Part shown: positions 25,001 to 33,731 of the stretch, piece after piece | Layout of the letters: each line of letters begins with the position of its first letter | How positions within the stretch are numbered: position 1 is the first letter of the stretch | Source: Burkholderia sp. Bp9143 | GTDB taxonomy: Bacteria > Pseudomonadota > Gammaproteobacteria > Burkholderiales > Burkholderiaceae | Direction: 5' to 3' | Assembly: GCF_003853645.1 (NCBI RefSeq) | Contig: NZ_QTPO01000014.1 | Coordinates: 1 to 64,000, forward strand | DNA: 64,000 nucleotides | Notes under the pieces: generated by a model | The model's input: only the letters and a program-made list of their open reading frames with translations | Databases searched by the model: none | Told to the model about the DNA's origin: nothing | Translations under genes and position numbers: made by a program

Positions 25001-26899
25001 ATGGCACACGAAACGATGAGCTTTCAGGCAGAGGTCAAGCAACTCCTCCACCTGATGATTCATTCGCTCTACAGCAACAAGGAAATCTTCCTGCGCGAAC
25101 TGGTGTCGAACGCGTCCGACGCGGCCGACAAGCTGCGTTTCGAAGGGCTCGCGGACAACGCGCTGTACGAGAACGATCCGAACCTGCGCATCCGCATCGG
25201 CTTCGACAAGGCCGCCCGCACGATCACGATCGAGGACAACGGCATCGGCATGAGCCGCGACGAGGCGATCGCGAACCTCGGCACGATCGCGCGTTCGGGC
25301 ACCAAGGAATTCTTCACGAAGCTGTCCGGCGACCAGCAGAAGGATGCGGCGCTGATCGGCCAGTTCGGTGTCGGCTTCTACTCGGGCTTCATCGTTGCGG
25401 ACAAGATCACCGTCGAGACGCGCCGCGCCGGCCTGCCGGCGAACGAAGCCGTGCGCTGGGAAAGCGCGGGCGAAGGCGATTTCACGATCGACGCGATCGA
25501 GCGCGCGCAGCGCGGCACGACGATCACGCTGCACCTGCGCGAAGGCGAGGACGAGCTGCTGTCGTCGCATCGCCTGAAGTCGATCATCCAGAAGTATTCC
25601 GATCACATCGCGCTGCCGATCCTGATGCGGAAGGAAGAGTGGGATCAGGAAAAGGGCGAGATGGTCCTGAAGGACGAGGACGAGACCGTCAACCAGGCGA
25701 GCGCGCTGTGGACGCGTTCGAAGAGCGACGTCACCGACGAGCAGTACACGCAGTTCTACCAGCACGTCGCGCATGACCACCAGGATCCGCTCACGTGGAC
25801 GCACAACCGCGTCGAGGGTCGCAGCGAGTATACGCAACTGCTGTTCGTCCCGGCGCACGCGCCGTTCGACATGTGGAACCGCGACTACCGCGGCGGCCTG
25901 AAGCTGTACGTGAAGCGCGTGTTCATCATGGACGACGCCGAGCAGCTGCTGCCGCAATACCTGCGCTTCGTGAAGGGCGTCGTGGATTCGGCCGACCTGC
26001 CGCTGAACGTGTCGCGTGAAATCCTGCAGGAAAGCCGCGACGTGAAGGCGATCCGCGAAGGCGTGACGAAGCGCGCGCTGTCGATGCTCGAGGAACTCGC
26101 GAACGCGGAAGAGGATGCCGGCAAGGAGAAGTACAAGACGTTCTGGAGCGCGTTCGGGCAGGTGCTGAAGGAAGGCCTCGGCGAGGATCACGCGAACCGC
26201 GAGCGCATCGCGAAGCTGCTGCGCTTCGCGTCGACGCACGGCGACACCGACGCGCAGGACGTGTCGCTCGCCGACTACGTGTCGCGCATGAAGACCGAGC
26301 AGAGCAAGATCTACTACGTGACCGCCGATACATGGCAGGCCGCGAAGAACAGCCCGCATCTGGAAGTGTTCCGCAAGAAGGGTGTCGAGGTGCTGCTGTT
26401 GACCGATCGCGTCGACGAATGGATGCTGTCGTTCCTGCATGAATTCGACGGCAAGCCGCTCGCGAGCGTTGCCCGCGGCGATCTCGACCTCGGCGAGCTG
26501 AACGACGAGGAAAAGAAGGCGCAGGAGCAGGCGGGCGAGGCGATCAAGCCGGTCGTCGAGAAGATGAAGGAAGCGCTCGGCGACAAGGTCAAGGAAGTGC
26601 GCGTCACGTTCCGCCTGACCGATTCGCCGTCGTGCCTCGTCGCGGACGACAACGACATGAGCGGCTACCTGCAGCGGATGCTGAAGGCGGCCGGCCAGAA
26701 CGCGCCGGCGATGCAGCCGATCCTCGAGATCAACCCCGAGCACGCGCTCGTGAAGCAGCTGAACGCCGACAGCGGCAATTTCGGCGACTGGTGCCATCTG
26801 CTGTTCGACCAGGCATTGCTGGCCGAAGGCGGGATGCTCGACGATCCGGCGAGCTTCGTGAAGCGGACCAACGCGCTGCTGCTGTCGCGCACCGCGTGA
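25001..26899 (+). CDS. htpG: Molecular chaperone HtpG (Hsp90)
   Basis: A 632-residue cytosolic Hsp90. The N-terminal GHKL ATPase has [11 protein letters not shown] (about 36-46), DNGIGMS and [11 protein letters not shown]. The middle domain includes [29 protein letters not shown] and the conserved [11 protein letters not shown] with the catalytic Arg. The C-terminal dimerisation domain ends in LLLSRTA, with no MEEVD as expected in bacteria. Length matches the family. An AGAGGA ribosome site precedes ATG 25001, and a sigma32-type promoter lies upstream. ubiC begins 8 nt after the stop on the same strand. Confidence 0.97.
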   Translation: MAHETMSFQAEVKQLLHLMIHSLYSNKEIFLRELVSNASDAADKLRFEGLADNALYENDPNLRIRIGFDKAARTITIEDNGIGMSRDEAIANLGTIARSGTKEFFTKLSGDQQKDAALIGQFGVGFYSGFIVADKITVETRRAGLPANEAVRWESAGEGDFTIDAIERAQRGTTITLHLREGEDELLSSHRLKSIIQKYSDHIALPILMRKEEWDQEKGEMVLKDEDETVNQASALWTRSKSDVTDEQYTQFYQHVAHDHQDPLTWTHNRVEGRSEYTQLLFVPAHAPFDMWNRDYRGGLKLYVKRVFIMDDAEQLLPQYLRFVKGVVDSADLPLNVSREILQESRDVKAIREGVTKRALSMLEELANAEEDAGKEKYKTFWSAFGQVLKEGLGEDHANRERIAKLLRFASTHGDTDAQDVSLADYVSRMKTEQSKIYYVTADTWQAAKNSPHLEVFRKKGVEVLLLTDRVDEWMLSFLHEFDGKPLASVARGDLDLGELNDEEKKAQEQAGEAIKPVVEKMKEALGDKVKEVRVTFRLTDSPSCLVADDNDMSGYLQRMLKAAGQNAPAMQPILEINPEHALVKQLNADSGNFGDWCHLLFDQALLAEGGMLDDPASFVKRTNALLLSRTA

Positions 26900-26907
26900 A
26901 CGCGCGG

Positions 26908-27504
26908 ATGCGATTCGACGGTGCACGGGCGGGCTGGCGCGAAACGCCCCGGCCCGGCTGCACGCTCGACCAGCGCGACTGGCTGACGCGCGGCGGTTCG
27001 CTGACCGCGCATCTCGCGCGGCTCGGCAGCGTGAACGTGCGCGTGACGCGCGAGGCCGTCGACTGTCCGTGGTTCGACGAGCCGGACGCGCTCGACAGTG
27101 CGCCGCGCGCGCCGATGTGGGTGCGCGAGGTGATCCTGTCGGTCGACGGCACACCGTACGTCGCCGCGCACAGCATCGCGCCGCTCGCGGCCAGCAAGGG
27201 TGTCTGGCAGGCGATGCGGCGGTTGCGCACGCGGCCGCTCGCGGAGCTGCTGTATAGCGATCCGCAGGTCGAGCGCTCCGCGCTCGTCAGCCGGCGCGTG
27301 ATCGCCGGTCATCCGCTGTATACGCTCGCGAGCCATGCATTGCAGGGTGCGCGGGCGCCCCATGCGTTCGTCGCGCGGCGCTCGGTGTTCCAGCGGCACG
27401 GCAAGCCTTTGATGGTCACCGAATGCATGCTGCCGGCGCTGTGGCGTCATCTCGATGCGCACGGCGACGGGCCGGGATCCGTCGGACCGCGCGCAGCAGT
27501 GTGA
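26908..27504 (+). CDS. ubiC: Chorismate--pyruvate lyase
   Basis: A 198-residue UbiC, which converts chorismate to 4-hydroxybenzoate and pyruvate at the start of ubiquinone synthesis. Family signals include the early W(L)xxxGSLTAHL segment ([17 protein letters not shown]), [23 protein letters not shown] with the product-binding Arg and Glu, [15 protein letters not shown] and an [20 protein letters not shown] tail carrying the conserved Glu. I use the ATG at 26908; a GTG at 26896 overlapping the htpG stop is an alternative. The stop overlaps the glycosylase start by one base (TGATG). ubiA is not in the window. Confidence 0.9.
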   Translation: MRFDGARAGWRETPRPGCTLDQRDWLTRGGSLTAHLARLGSVNVRVTREAVDCPWFDEPDALDSAPRAPMWVREVILSVDGTPYVAAHSIAPLAASKGVWQAMRRLRTRPLAELLYSDPQVERSALVSRRVIAGHPLYTLASHALQGARAPHAFVARRSVFQRHGKPLMVTECMLPALWRHLDAHGDGPGSVGPRAAV

Positions 27505-27980
27505 TGCTGCAAGGCTTTCCGCCGGTCGTCGGGCCGAATACGCACACGATGATCCTCGGCAGCTTTCCGGGCGAGGCGTCGCTCGATGCCGCGCAGTACT
27601 ACGCGCATCCGCGCAATCAGTTCTGGCGACTGTTGGGTGCGGTGCTCGGCGAGCCCGGGCTGCACGAGCTTGCTTATGAAGTGCGCCTCGAGCGCGTGCT
27701 TTCGCACGGCATCGGCATCTGGGATGTCCTCGATGCGTGCCATCGGCAAGGGAGTCTCGATTCTGCGATCCGCAACGCGAAACCGAACGACTTCGCGTCG
27801 TTGCGCGAGCATGCGCCGTTGCTGAAGAAAGTGTGTTTCAACGGGAAGACGGCGGGGCGCTTTGCCGAGGTGATCGGCCAGGCCGGGTACGAGACGCTCG
27901 TGCTGCCTTCGTCGAGCCCGGCGAACGCGACGCTTTCTTTCGATCAGAAGCTCGTCTTTTGGCAGGGAATCCGCCGCTGA
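27504..27980 (+). CDS. DNA-deoxyinosine glycosylase (family 6 UDG-like)
   Basis: A 158-residue base-excision enzyme of the uracil-DNA-glycosylase superfamily. The motif ILGSFPGEASL with AQYYAHPRNQFW matches the hypoxanthine-DNA glycosylase (HDG, family 6) pattern, and the C-terminal motif VLPSSSPANAT is the second active-site loop. Such enzymes remove deoxyinosine formed by adenine deamination. The ATG at 27504 overlaps the ubiC TGA, so translation is probably coupled. A decayed partial copy of the same gene lies 1.5 kb downstream at 29499-29595. The length fits the family. Confidence 0.85.
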   Translation: MLQGFPPVVGPNTHTMILGSFPGEASLDAAQYYAHPRNQFWRLLGAVLGEPGLHELAYEVRLERVLSHGIGIWDVLDACHRQGSLDSAIRNAKPNDFASLREHAPLLKKVCFNGKTAGRFAEVIGQAGYETLVLPSSSPANATLSFDQKLVFWQGIRR

Positions 27981-28076
27981 CCGCGATGGCGAATTCTCAT
28001 TCCAGGATCGGAAGCGCCGCGATCGACTCGGTTGAATCGCGCGTGGGCAGTGCGGCGTAGCCGCACCGTGCCTGTC

Positions 28077-28664
28077 TTACTTTTGCAACTCGGGCGCCTT
28101 TGCCAGCGCGGATTGCAGTTTGGACACCGCATCGGCCGTGGCAAGCTGCCCGGCAAGGCCGAAGTTGCGTTTGAATTCGCTGAACTCCGCGTGGCCGGTA
28201 CCGGTCACGTCCGCAGTGACCACGGTCTGACCGCTCGGATCCGCGACGGTGCAGGCGAGCGAGACCGAGAAATCCGTGGGCGGCCACGTGAACGGGCTGG
28301 GGGACGACGACGTCGTCTTGATCGTCGGCGTGATCACGTAATCGAGATGCTTGGCCTGAATCGTTGCTGCGTCGGGCGCACTCTTGAGTTTGGTCACGTT
28401 CTTGAATACGTGGCCGAGACCGATGTAAATCGGCAATTCAAGGTCGTGGTATGGGCGATAGCTGACCTTGTCGCCTCCCCCGCCGGGCGTGATCACTTCC
28501 CGCGACAACTGATCATCCGTGATGACCAGACCCACCGTCTTGTCGAGCGGCGATGTCGACAGGGCCGGAATCTTGTTCGCGTCGCCGGTCAGCGAAATTT
28601 CGTGCGCGCAGCCGGACAATGCCGCGACCACGGTTGCGACTGCAATCATTCGAATCAATGCCAT
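28077..28664 (-). CDS. Putative lipoprotein of unknown function (A)
   Basis: A 195-residue protein with a lipoprotein signal (MALIRMIAVATVVAALSGC; lipobox ALSGC, acylated Cys19). The mature part has no family I recognise. It contains GLVITDDQLSREVITPGGGGDK, YIGLGHVFKNV, LDYVITPTIKTTSSSPSPF and a Lys-containing C-terminus. The repeated short beta-type segments (VITPTI, VVTADVTGTGHAEF) suggest an envelope beta-protein. It follows lipoprotein B by 33 nt on the same strand, so the two probably form an operon. Codon use looks less GC-rich than that of neighbours. Confidence 0.75.
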   Translation of the reverse strand: MALIRMIAVATVVAALSGCAHEISLTGDANKIPALSTSPLDKTVGLVITDDQLSREVITPGGGGDKVSYRPYHDLELPIYIGLGHVFKNVTKLKSAPDAATIQAKHLDYVITPTIKTTSSSPSPFTWPPTDFSVSLACTVADPSGQTVVTADVTGTGHAEFSEFKRNFGLAGQLATADAVSKLQSALAKAPELQK

Positions 28665-28697
28665 TGTGCTTGGTCTCTCGTCGTGTGGTTGGTAACG

Positions 28698-29258
28698 TTA
28701 TTGAATTGCCTCGAGGAAGGCGGGATCGGCGTATAGCTCGCCGAGCAACTTCTGTACGGCGAGCGGATACTCTTCGCGCGCTTTCGGTACGGCAATCATT
28801 GCCGCGAACGCCGAATCCCATTGCGTGCGCGCGGATTTGACCTTGTCGTAGCGCACGGCGCCGGCGCGCATCACGATAAAGCGCGCCGACAGTCTCGCGG
28901 CGCCGGTTGCCATACCGACGTCGATGTCGTTTTCCAAGAGCGTCGCCTTGATCTCGACATCGCTTTGCGGCGAGAGCTTGCCGGCCAGCAGCAATTCCTT
29001 CGTCATCGCGTCGGCAAGATATGCGCCGAACGAATCACCAACCGGGGATTTCATCAGGTTGGCGCGCAACGGGACCGGATACCGATTGGTGGTATCCGTT
29101 TGGGATTCGAACGTGCCGATCTTCGCGTGTGCGGTAGCGACGTTCTTGAGCGCCTGGATATTGTCGACAGCGGGGGAATACGGCGGAGCAACCATCGAAC
29201 AAGCGGCCAATAGCACAATCGGCGTGATCAGGCCGACTGTACGGACAACGTTGCGCAT
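28698..29258 (-). CDS. Putative lipoprotein of unknown function (B)
   Basis: A 186-residue lipoprotein: signal MRNVVRTVGLITPIVLLAACS with lipobox LLAAC and acylated Cys at about 20. The body includes YSPAVDNIQALKNVATAHAKIGTF, FGAYLADAMTKELLLAGKLSPQSDVEIKATLLENDIDVG and SARFIVMRAGAVRYDKVKSARTQWDSAF. The DAMTKELLLAGK...EIKATLLENDID stretch resembles the YajG/DUF4136-like lipoprotein style, but I cannot assign a family. The start is ATG 29258 with an AGAGG site upstream; an in-frame extension to 29456 is unsupported. It is the upstream gene of the lipoprotein pair. Confidence 0.75.
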   Translation of the reverse strand: MRNVVRTVGLITPIVLLAACSMVAPPYSPAVDNIQALKNVATAHAKIGTFESQTDTTNRYPVPLRANLMKSPVGDSFGAYLADAMTKELLLAGKLSPQSDVEIKATLLENDIDVGMATGAARLSARFIVMRAGAVRYDKVKSARTQWDSAFAAMIAVPKAREEYPLAVQKLLGELYADPAFLEAIQ

Positions 29259-29640
29259 ATTTGAACTACCTCTGATTATTAAAATTGGCTTACGCGGGGG
29301 CTGTAAAGCAATGCGGCCCGATGCGCGAACGGCGGATGGGCACGTGAGGTCTTGTCTGGTGGAATTCGATTTTGGCCTCCGTTCGGGAATATCGGCACGG
29401 AACCGCGAATCTTGAATGAACGGAAACGACGCACCGGGTCCAAGGCGGGCAGGCAAGCCGAGGCGGTTCCGGTTCGATGTCGAATGGGCCAGATCATCGA
29501 TCAGTTCTGGCGGTTGCTCGGTGCGGTGCGCGGCGAGCCGCGCGAATGCGATGCTGTCGTTCGAGCAGAAGCTGGTGCAGTGGCGGCCGATTCACGATCG
29601 ACGCCGATCCGGTTGGCGCGGACGGACGTCGCTCCGGCGC
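29259..29640. other. Non-coding spacer containing a decayed glycosylase copy
   Basis: This 380-nt stretch holds no intact gene. Its right part (29499-29595) is a remnant of a deoxyinosine glycosylase gene. The left part would contain the promoter of the minus-strand lipoprotein pair, but no clear -35/-10 pair stands out. Confidence 0.5.
29499..29595 (+). pseudogene. Remnant of a second deoxyinosine glycosylase gene
   Basis: Two pieces match the intact gene at 27504-27980. Segment 29499-29541 encodes DQFWRLLGAVRGEP, against NQFWRLLGAVLGEP in the intact protein; 36 of 45 bases agree by hand count. Segment 29542-29595, in a frame shifted by one, encodes ANAMLSFEQKLVQW, against ANATLSFDQKLVFW. 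About 265 nt between the two segments are missing, along with everything upstream. The divergence suggests an old duplication or a homologue brought by recombination, not a recent copy. Confidence 0.7.
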
Positions 29641-29895
29641 TCAATCGTCCTTGCCCCATCTCCAGCTGGGCTTTTCGCCCTTGATCCAGCAAACGGCAGT
29701 CAACAGCGCGACCAACACCACGATGCATGCACCGTATGCAATCGGCGATCGGTGCGGCGGCACCCACCACGCGCACGCGATAATCCCGATCGCGAACAGC
29801 AGCAGCACGACCCAGCCCTGCCAGGCTACCGGCAATCCCCAGCCCCATCCGTAGCGCTTTGCCGGAAACCAGATCTTTTTGTCGTTCGAGGTCAT
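29641..29895 (-). CDS. Small two-helix membrane protein
   Basis: An 84-residue protein with an aromatic, basic N-terminus (NDKKIWFPAKRYGWGWGLP), two hydrophobic helices (about 24-46 and 50-70) and a charged tail (WIKGEKPSWRWGKDD). The KxYGWGWGxPxxWQGW motif recurs in small uncharacterised proteobacterial membrane proteins; the function is unknown. The ATG at 29895 has an excellent GAAGGAGG site 6 nt upstream, which decides the start over a longer frame. It appears to be transcribed alone. Confidence 0.78.
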   Translation of the reverse strand: MTSNDKKIWFPAKRYGWGWGLPVAWQGWVVLLLFAIGIIACAWWVPPHRSPIAYGACIVVLVALLTAVCWIKGEKPSWRWGKDD

Positions 29896-30038
29896 GTGTC
29901 CTCCTTCGATCGGCGCATGCAGCATGGTGCCACGGGGATTCGAGGTCCGGCGGGCCGACTGTGCGGCACGGCCGCGACTCCCCTCACCAATGCTATCCTC
30001 TCGTCCGCTCATCCAGCGTCACCCAGCGAGATTCAATC

Positions 30039-30956
30039 ATGACCCGACTGATCAAGCGCGCGTCCGCCGAGGCGCGCGCGTTCAAGAAACGCAAGCCGTC
30101 CGCCTACAACGGCTCCGACAAGCTCCAGCCGCCGCGCGTGAAGCGCCGCCCCGACATCGGCGAACACGACGACGTGCCCGTCCTCGAAGCACCGCGCAAG
30201 CCGCGCTTCGCGCCCGTCACGTTCTCGGAAGAGCGCGGCGTGCGCTTCCTGCACTTCGGTACCGAATGGGTGCAGGGCGCAATGCGGATTTCGAAGCCGC
30301 TCGCCATCGAACTCGAATACGCGCAGCAGATGATGGCGTGGCTGCTGTTCCTCGAAACGCCCGAGCGGATCGTCCAGCTCGGGCTCGGCACCGGCGCGCT
30401 GACCAAGTTCTCGCACCGCTTCCTGCAGCACGCGAAGGTCGAGGCCGTCGAACTGAACCCGGCCGTGATCGTCGCCGCGCGTACGATGTTCGCGCTGCCG
30501 CCCGATGACGCACGCCTCGTCGTGCACGAAGCCGACGCGTGGGACTTCGTCAACGATCCGGCCAACCGCGGCACGACGGGCGCACTGCAGATCGACCTGT
30601 ACGACGCGACCGCGCGCGGCCCGGTGCTCGACAGCGTCGCGTTCTACCGCGCGGTGCGCGGCTGCCTCGCCGACGCGGGCATCGCGACGATCAATCTGTT
30701 CGGCGACCATCCGAGCTTCGTGCGCAACATGAAGCACCTGAACGCGGCGTTCGACCATCGCGTGATCGCGCTGCCGGAAGTGCACGACGGCAACCGGATC
30801 GCGATCGCGTTCTCGGGCCCCGCGCTCGACGTGCCGTTCGCGCAACTGGAAGCACGCGCGAAGCTGATCGAGGACACGCTGAAGCTGCCCGCGCGCAAGT
30901 GGGTGAAAGCCTTGAAAGAAACGACGGGCGCACGCGAATCCTCGTTCGCGATCTGA
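30039..30956 (+). CDS. Spermidine-synthase-like SAM-dependent protein
   Basis: A 305-residue protein of the spermine/spermidine-synthase (SpeE-like) methyltransferase fold. The SAM-binding glycine motif is VQLGLGTGALTKF (about 110-122), followed by the acidic VEAVELNPAVI and a long C-terminal Rossmann domain (IDLYDATARGPVLDSVAFYRAVRGCL). Where SpeE has the D-x-x-DP catalytic motif this has QIDLYDATA, so aminopropyl transfer is uncertain. The N-terminal 60 residues are basic and Pro/Lys-rich. No SpeD lies nearby. It is probably an uncharacterised 'spermidine synthase' family member. Confidence 0.75.
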   Translation: MTRLIKRASAEARAFKKRKPSAYNGSDKLQPPRVKRRPDIGEHDDVPVLEAPRKPRFAPVTFSEERGVRFLHFGTEWVQGAMRISKPLAIELEYAQQMMAWLLFLETPERIVQLGLGTGALTKFSHRFLQHAKVEAVELNPAVIVAARTMFALPPDDARLVVHEADAWDFVNDPANRGTTGALQIDLYDATARGPVLDSVAFYRAVRGCLADAGIATINLFGDHPSFVRNMKHLNAAFDHRVIALPEVHDGNRIAIAFSGPALDVPFAQLEARAKLIEDTLKLPARKWVKALKETTGARESSFAI

Positions 30957-31026
30957 CGCTCATGCGCCGGCCGCATGCCGGTGCAACCGCATGACTGGGG
31001 GCGGATCACCTCGGGTTCGCCCCCGC

Positions 31027-31054
31027 TTGACCGCGCGCTCGCGGCTCCTATACT
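31027..31054 (+). promoter_or_regulatory. Sigma70-like promoter of the DUF3311-mctP operon
   Basis: TTGACC (31027-31032) and TATACT (31049-31054), 16 nt apart, closely match the sigma70 consensus. They lie about 100 nt upstream of the first gene. Confidence 0.6.
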
Positions 31055-31154
31055 GGCGCGAAGCTGGGGGAGCCGCAGCCTACCCGTTTTGCCGCTCCTC
31101 TCGCCGCCGTACCCGCTCAACAAGATCGATAACCGGGAAAGATGAGGAGACGTC

Positions 31155-31397
31155 ATGGCTCACGATGCCGACGCCAATCGGGCCGCCAAGCGCTGGCTCT
31201 GGCTGCTGGTGCTGCCGCTGATCGCGATGGTGTGGGTACCGTCGTACAGCAAGATCGAACCGCAATGGTTCGGTTTTCCGTTTTTCTACTGGTACCAGCT
31301 GCTGTGGGTGTTCATTAGCGCGGTGATCACCGCGTTCGTCTATTTCAAGACCAAGAACGCGTGGAAGGCGCGCGGCCCGCACGGAGGTGCACGATGA
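31155..31397 (+). CDS. DUF3311 small membrane subunit of the symporter
   Basis: An 80-residue DUF3311 protein with two helices (about 14-32 and 42-64) and the conserved WVPSYSKIEPQWFGFPFFYWYQL loop. DUF3311 genes are routinely found directly ahead of sodium:solute symporters of the MctP type, and the product probably assists or stabilises the transporter. The stop overlaps the mctP start by 4 nt (ATGA), indicating translational coupling. Confidence 0.88.
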   Translation: MAHDADANRAAKRWLWLLVLPLIAMVWVPSYSKIEPQWFGFPFFYWYQLLWVFISAVITAFVYFKTKNAWKARGPHGGAR

Positions 31398-32944
31398 ATC
31401 TCGGCGCGACCTTCGTCTTCGTACTCCTGTTCATCGGCGTCACGATCATCGGTTTCCTGGCCGCGAACTGGCGGCGCGGCGATCTCGCCCACCTCGACGA
31501 ATGGGGCCTCGGCGGCCGCCGCTTCGGCACGATCGTCACGTGGTTCCTGCTCGGAGGCGACCTCTACACGGCCTACACGTTCGTCGCGGTGCCCGCGCTC
31601 GTGTTCGGCGCCGGCGCGATGGGCTTCTTCGCGCTGCCGTACACGATCCTGATCTACCCGTTCGCGTTCATCGTGTTCCCGAAGCTGTGGAGCATCGCGA
31701 AGCGCCACGGCTACGTGACGGCCGCCGACTTCGTGAACGCACGCTACGGCAGCCGGATGCTCGCGCTCGCGATCGCGGTGACGGGCATCGTCGCGACGAT
31801 GCCGTACATCGCGCTGCAACTCGTCGGCATCGAAGTCGTGATCGGCGCGCTCGGCTTCGACACGACGGGCTTCGTCGGCGACCTGCCGCTCATCATCGCG
31901 TTCGCGATCCTGGCCGCGTACACGTACACGTCGGGGCTGCGCGCGCCCGCGATGATCGCGATCGTGAAGGACATCCTGATCTACATCACGATCGCCGCGG
32001 CGGTCATCGTGATCCCGGCGAAGCTCGGCGGCTTCGGGCACATCTTCGCGTCGGTGCCGCCGGCGAAGCTGCTGCTGAAGGCGCCCGACGCGATGAGCCT
32101 GAACGGCTACAGTGCTTACGCGACACTCGCGATCGGCTCCGCGCTCGCACTGTTCCTGTATCCGCACTCGGTCACGGCGATCCTGTCGTCGGCGTCGGGT
32201 AACTCGATCCGCCGCAACATGGCGATGCTGCCCGCGTACTCGTTCGTGCTCGGCCTGCTCGCGCTGCTCGGCTACATGGCGCTCGCGGCGGGCGTGAAGG
32301 ACATGCCGCAGTACGCGCCGTACTTCAAGGCGTTCGGCCCGAATTTCGCGGTGCCCGCGCTGTTCCTCGAGTATTTCCCGTCGTGGTTCGTCGGCGTCGC
32401 GTTCGCGGCGATCGGCATCGGCGCGCTGGTGCCGGCGGCGATCATGTCGATCGCGGCCGCGAACCTGTACACGCGCAACATCCACCGCGAGTTCGTGAAC
32501 CGCAACATGACGCACGACCAGGAGACGCACGTCGCGAAGCTCGTGTCGCTGATCGTGAAGGTCGGCGCGGTCGCGTTCATCCTCGGGCTGCCGCTGACCT
32601 ATGCGATCCAGCTGCAACTGCTCGGCGGGATCTGGATCATCCAGACGCTGCCGGCGATCGTGCTCGGCCTGTACACGCGCGTGCTCGACTATCGCGGCCT
32701 GCTGGCCGGCTGGGCGGCCGGCATCGTGTGCGGTACGTGGATGGCGATCTCGCTGAAGCTGGCCAGTTCGATCTTCACGATCCACCTGTTCGGTCTCGCG
32801 ATTCCCGGCTACGCGGCCGTGTGGTCGCTGGTCGTGAACCTGGTGGTGGCGGTGGTGGTGAGCGTGCTGGTGCGGGTGCTGGGCATGGCGCATGCGGAGG
32901 ACCGCACGCGGCCGGAGGATTATCTCGACGTCGTCGAGGGTTGA
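31394..32944 (+). CDS. mctP: Sodium:solute symporter, monocarboxylate permease MctP-like
   Basis: A 516-residue solute:sodium symporter with about 13 helices. Characteristic segments are LDEWGLGGRRFGTIVTWFLLGGDLYTAYTFVAVP, RHGYVTAADFVNARYGSRMLALAIA, GLRAPAMIAIVKDILIYI and ALVPAAIMSIAAANLYTRNIHREF. In rhizobia MctP imports lactate, pyruvate, acetate and other monocarboxylates; the assignment here is by overall similarity and the DUF3311 partner. A GGAGG site precedes ATG 31394, inside the end of the upstream gene. A terminator follows at 32982. Confidence 0.87.
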   Translation: MNLGATFVFVLLFIGVTIIGFLAANWRRGDLAHLDEWGLGGRRFGTIVTWFLLGGDLYTAYTFVAVPALVFGAGAMGFFALPYTILIYPFAFIVFPKLWSIAKRHGYVTAADFVNARYGSRMLALAIAVTGIVATMPYIALQLVGIEVVIGALGFDTTGFVGDLPLIIAFAILAAYTYTSGLRAPAMIAIVKDILIYITIAAAVIVIPAKLGGFGHIFASVPPAKLLLKAPDAMSLNGYSAYATLAIGSALALFLYPHSVTAILSSASGNSIRRNMAMLPAYSFVLGLLALLGYMALAAGVKDMPQYAPYFKAFGPNFAVPALFLEYFPSWFVGVAFAAIGIGALVPAAIMSIAAANLYTRNIHREFVNRNMTHDQETHVAKLVSLIVKVGAVAFILGLPLTYAIQLQLLGGIWIIQTLPAIVLGLYTRVLDYRGLLAGWAAGIVCGTWMAISLKLASSIFTIHLFGLAIPGYAAVWSLVVNLVVAVVVSVLVRVLGMAHAEDRTRPEDYLDVVEG

Positions 32945-32981
32945 TACGGGCGGCGCGGCCGCGTGTCGCGCAGCAACAACG

Positions 32982-33013
32982 ACGCCCGCCACCGCAAAGT
33001 GGCGGGCGTTTTC
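32982..33013 (+). terminator. Rho-independent terminator after mctP
   Basis: ACGCCCGCCAC (32982-32992) pairs exactly with GTGGCGGGCGT (32999-33009), with a 6-nt loop and a TTTT tract. It sits between convergent genes and may serve both. Confidence 0.8.
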
Positions 33014-33020
33014 GTTGGCG

Positions 33021-33476
33021 TCAGCCCTGCGCGCGTTTCGAGAGATCCTCGCGTTGCGACAGGTCCTCGACGTTGACCATCCAGTGCACGCCGAAGCGAT
33101 CCTTCGCCATCCCGAAGCCGAGCGCCCAGAACGTCTTGCCGAACGGCATCGTCACTTCGCCGCCGTCGGCGAGTGCATTGAACAGCTTCTGGCCTTCCTC
33201 GACCGTCGCCGGGTTCAGCGACAGCGAATAGCCGGCATGCGTGCCGCCGCCCGGCTGGCTGCAGTCGCCGTCCGAGCACATGATCATCGAGTCGCCGATC
33301 GTGAAGCTCGCATGCATCACCTTGTCGGCCATCTCCGGCGACATCGGGTAATCGGGATTCGGCGGCGCATCCTTGAAGTGCATCTTGAACATCGTCTTCG
33401 CGCCGAGCGCCTTTTCGTAGAACTGAAGCGCTTCTTCCGCGCGGCCGTAGAACGTCAGGTACGGTTGGACTTGCAT
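33021..33476 (-). CDS. PhnB-like VOC-superfamily protein
   Basis: A 151-residue protein of the PhnB/DUF1428-like glyoxalase subgroup. It starts MQVQPYLTFYGRAEEALQFYEKALGAK, the typical VOC opening. The middle has MHASFTIGDSMIMCSD, and near the end PFGKTFWALGFGMAKDRFGVHWMVNVE, where the DRFGxxW motif defines the family. Enzymatic role is unknown; members lack phosphonate activity despite the name. The start ATG 33476 is chosen over a long upstream frame because the domain begins there. Confidence 0.87.
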   Translation of the reverse strand: MQVQPYLTFYGRAEEALQFYEKALGAKTMFKMHFKDAPPNPDYPMSPEMADKVMHASFTIGDSMIMCSDGDCSQPGGGTHAGYSLSLNPATVEEGQKLFNALADGGEVTMPFGKTFWALGFGMAKDRFGVHWMVNVEDLSQREDLSKRAQG

Positions 33477-33608
33477 CGTTGTCTCCAGTTGACCGGGTCG
33501 GCGTGTCGGTGCCGGCCCGGGTACTTCCAAGATTGACCGGGAAGAGCACGCCGGGATGCGGCCAGCGCACTCGTGACGTGGATTGTAGTGCGCGCGCTTG
33601 ACGATGGA

Positions 33609-33650
33609 ATGAAAAATAAAAACGGCCGCGAACACGAGGTTCGCGGCCGT
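33609..33650 (-). terminator. Rho-independent terminator of transaldolase
   Basis: Read on the minus strand, ACGGCCGCGAAC pairs with GTTCGCGGCCGT around a 5-nt loop and is followed by TTTTTATTTTTC (at 33621-33610). It lies about 80 nt past the tal stop. Confidence 0.85.
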
Positions 33651-33664
33651 TCGTCACGCTTGCT

Positions 33665-33708
33665 GACGGCTGTTGTCAGGGTTGCTGACAGTTCAACTGA
33701 CAGCCGTC
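33665..33708 (-). other. Structured element in the tal 3' untranslated region
   Basis: Between the tal stop and its terminator, an outer stem GACGGCTG (33665-33672) pairs with CAGCCGTC (33701-33708). Inside, CTGACAG occurs twice and TGTCAG/CTGACA can form a second hairpin, giving either a bulged long stem or a three-way junction. A GTCAC triple repeat borders it (to 33720). The role is unknown. Confidence 0.45.
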
Positions 33709-33731
33709 ACGTCACGTCACGTGCACGTGGT

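Noticed and set aside
28050-28066. GTGCGGC-gta-GCCGCAC hairpin as a terminator of the glycosylase gene
   Set aside because: The stem is good but the T-run is interrupted and overlaps the end of the convergent lipoprotein gene, so it was not called.
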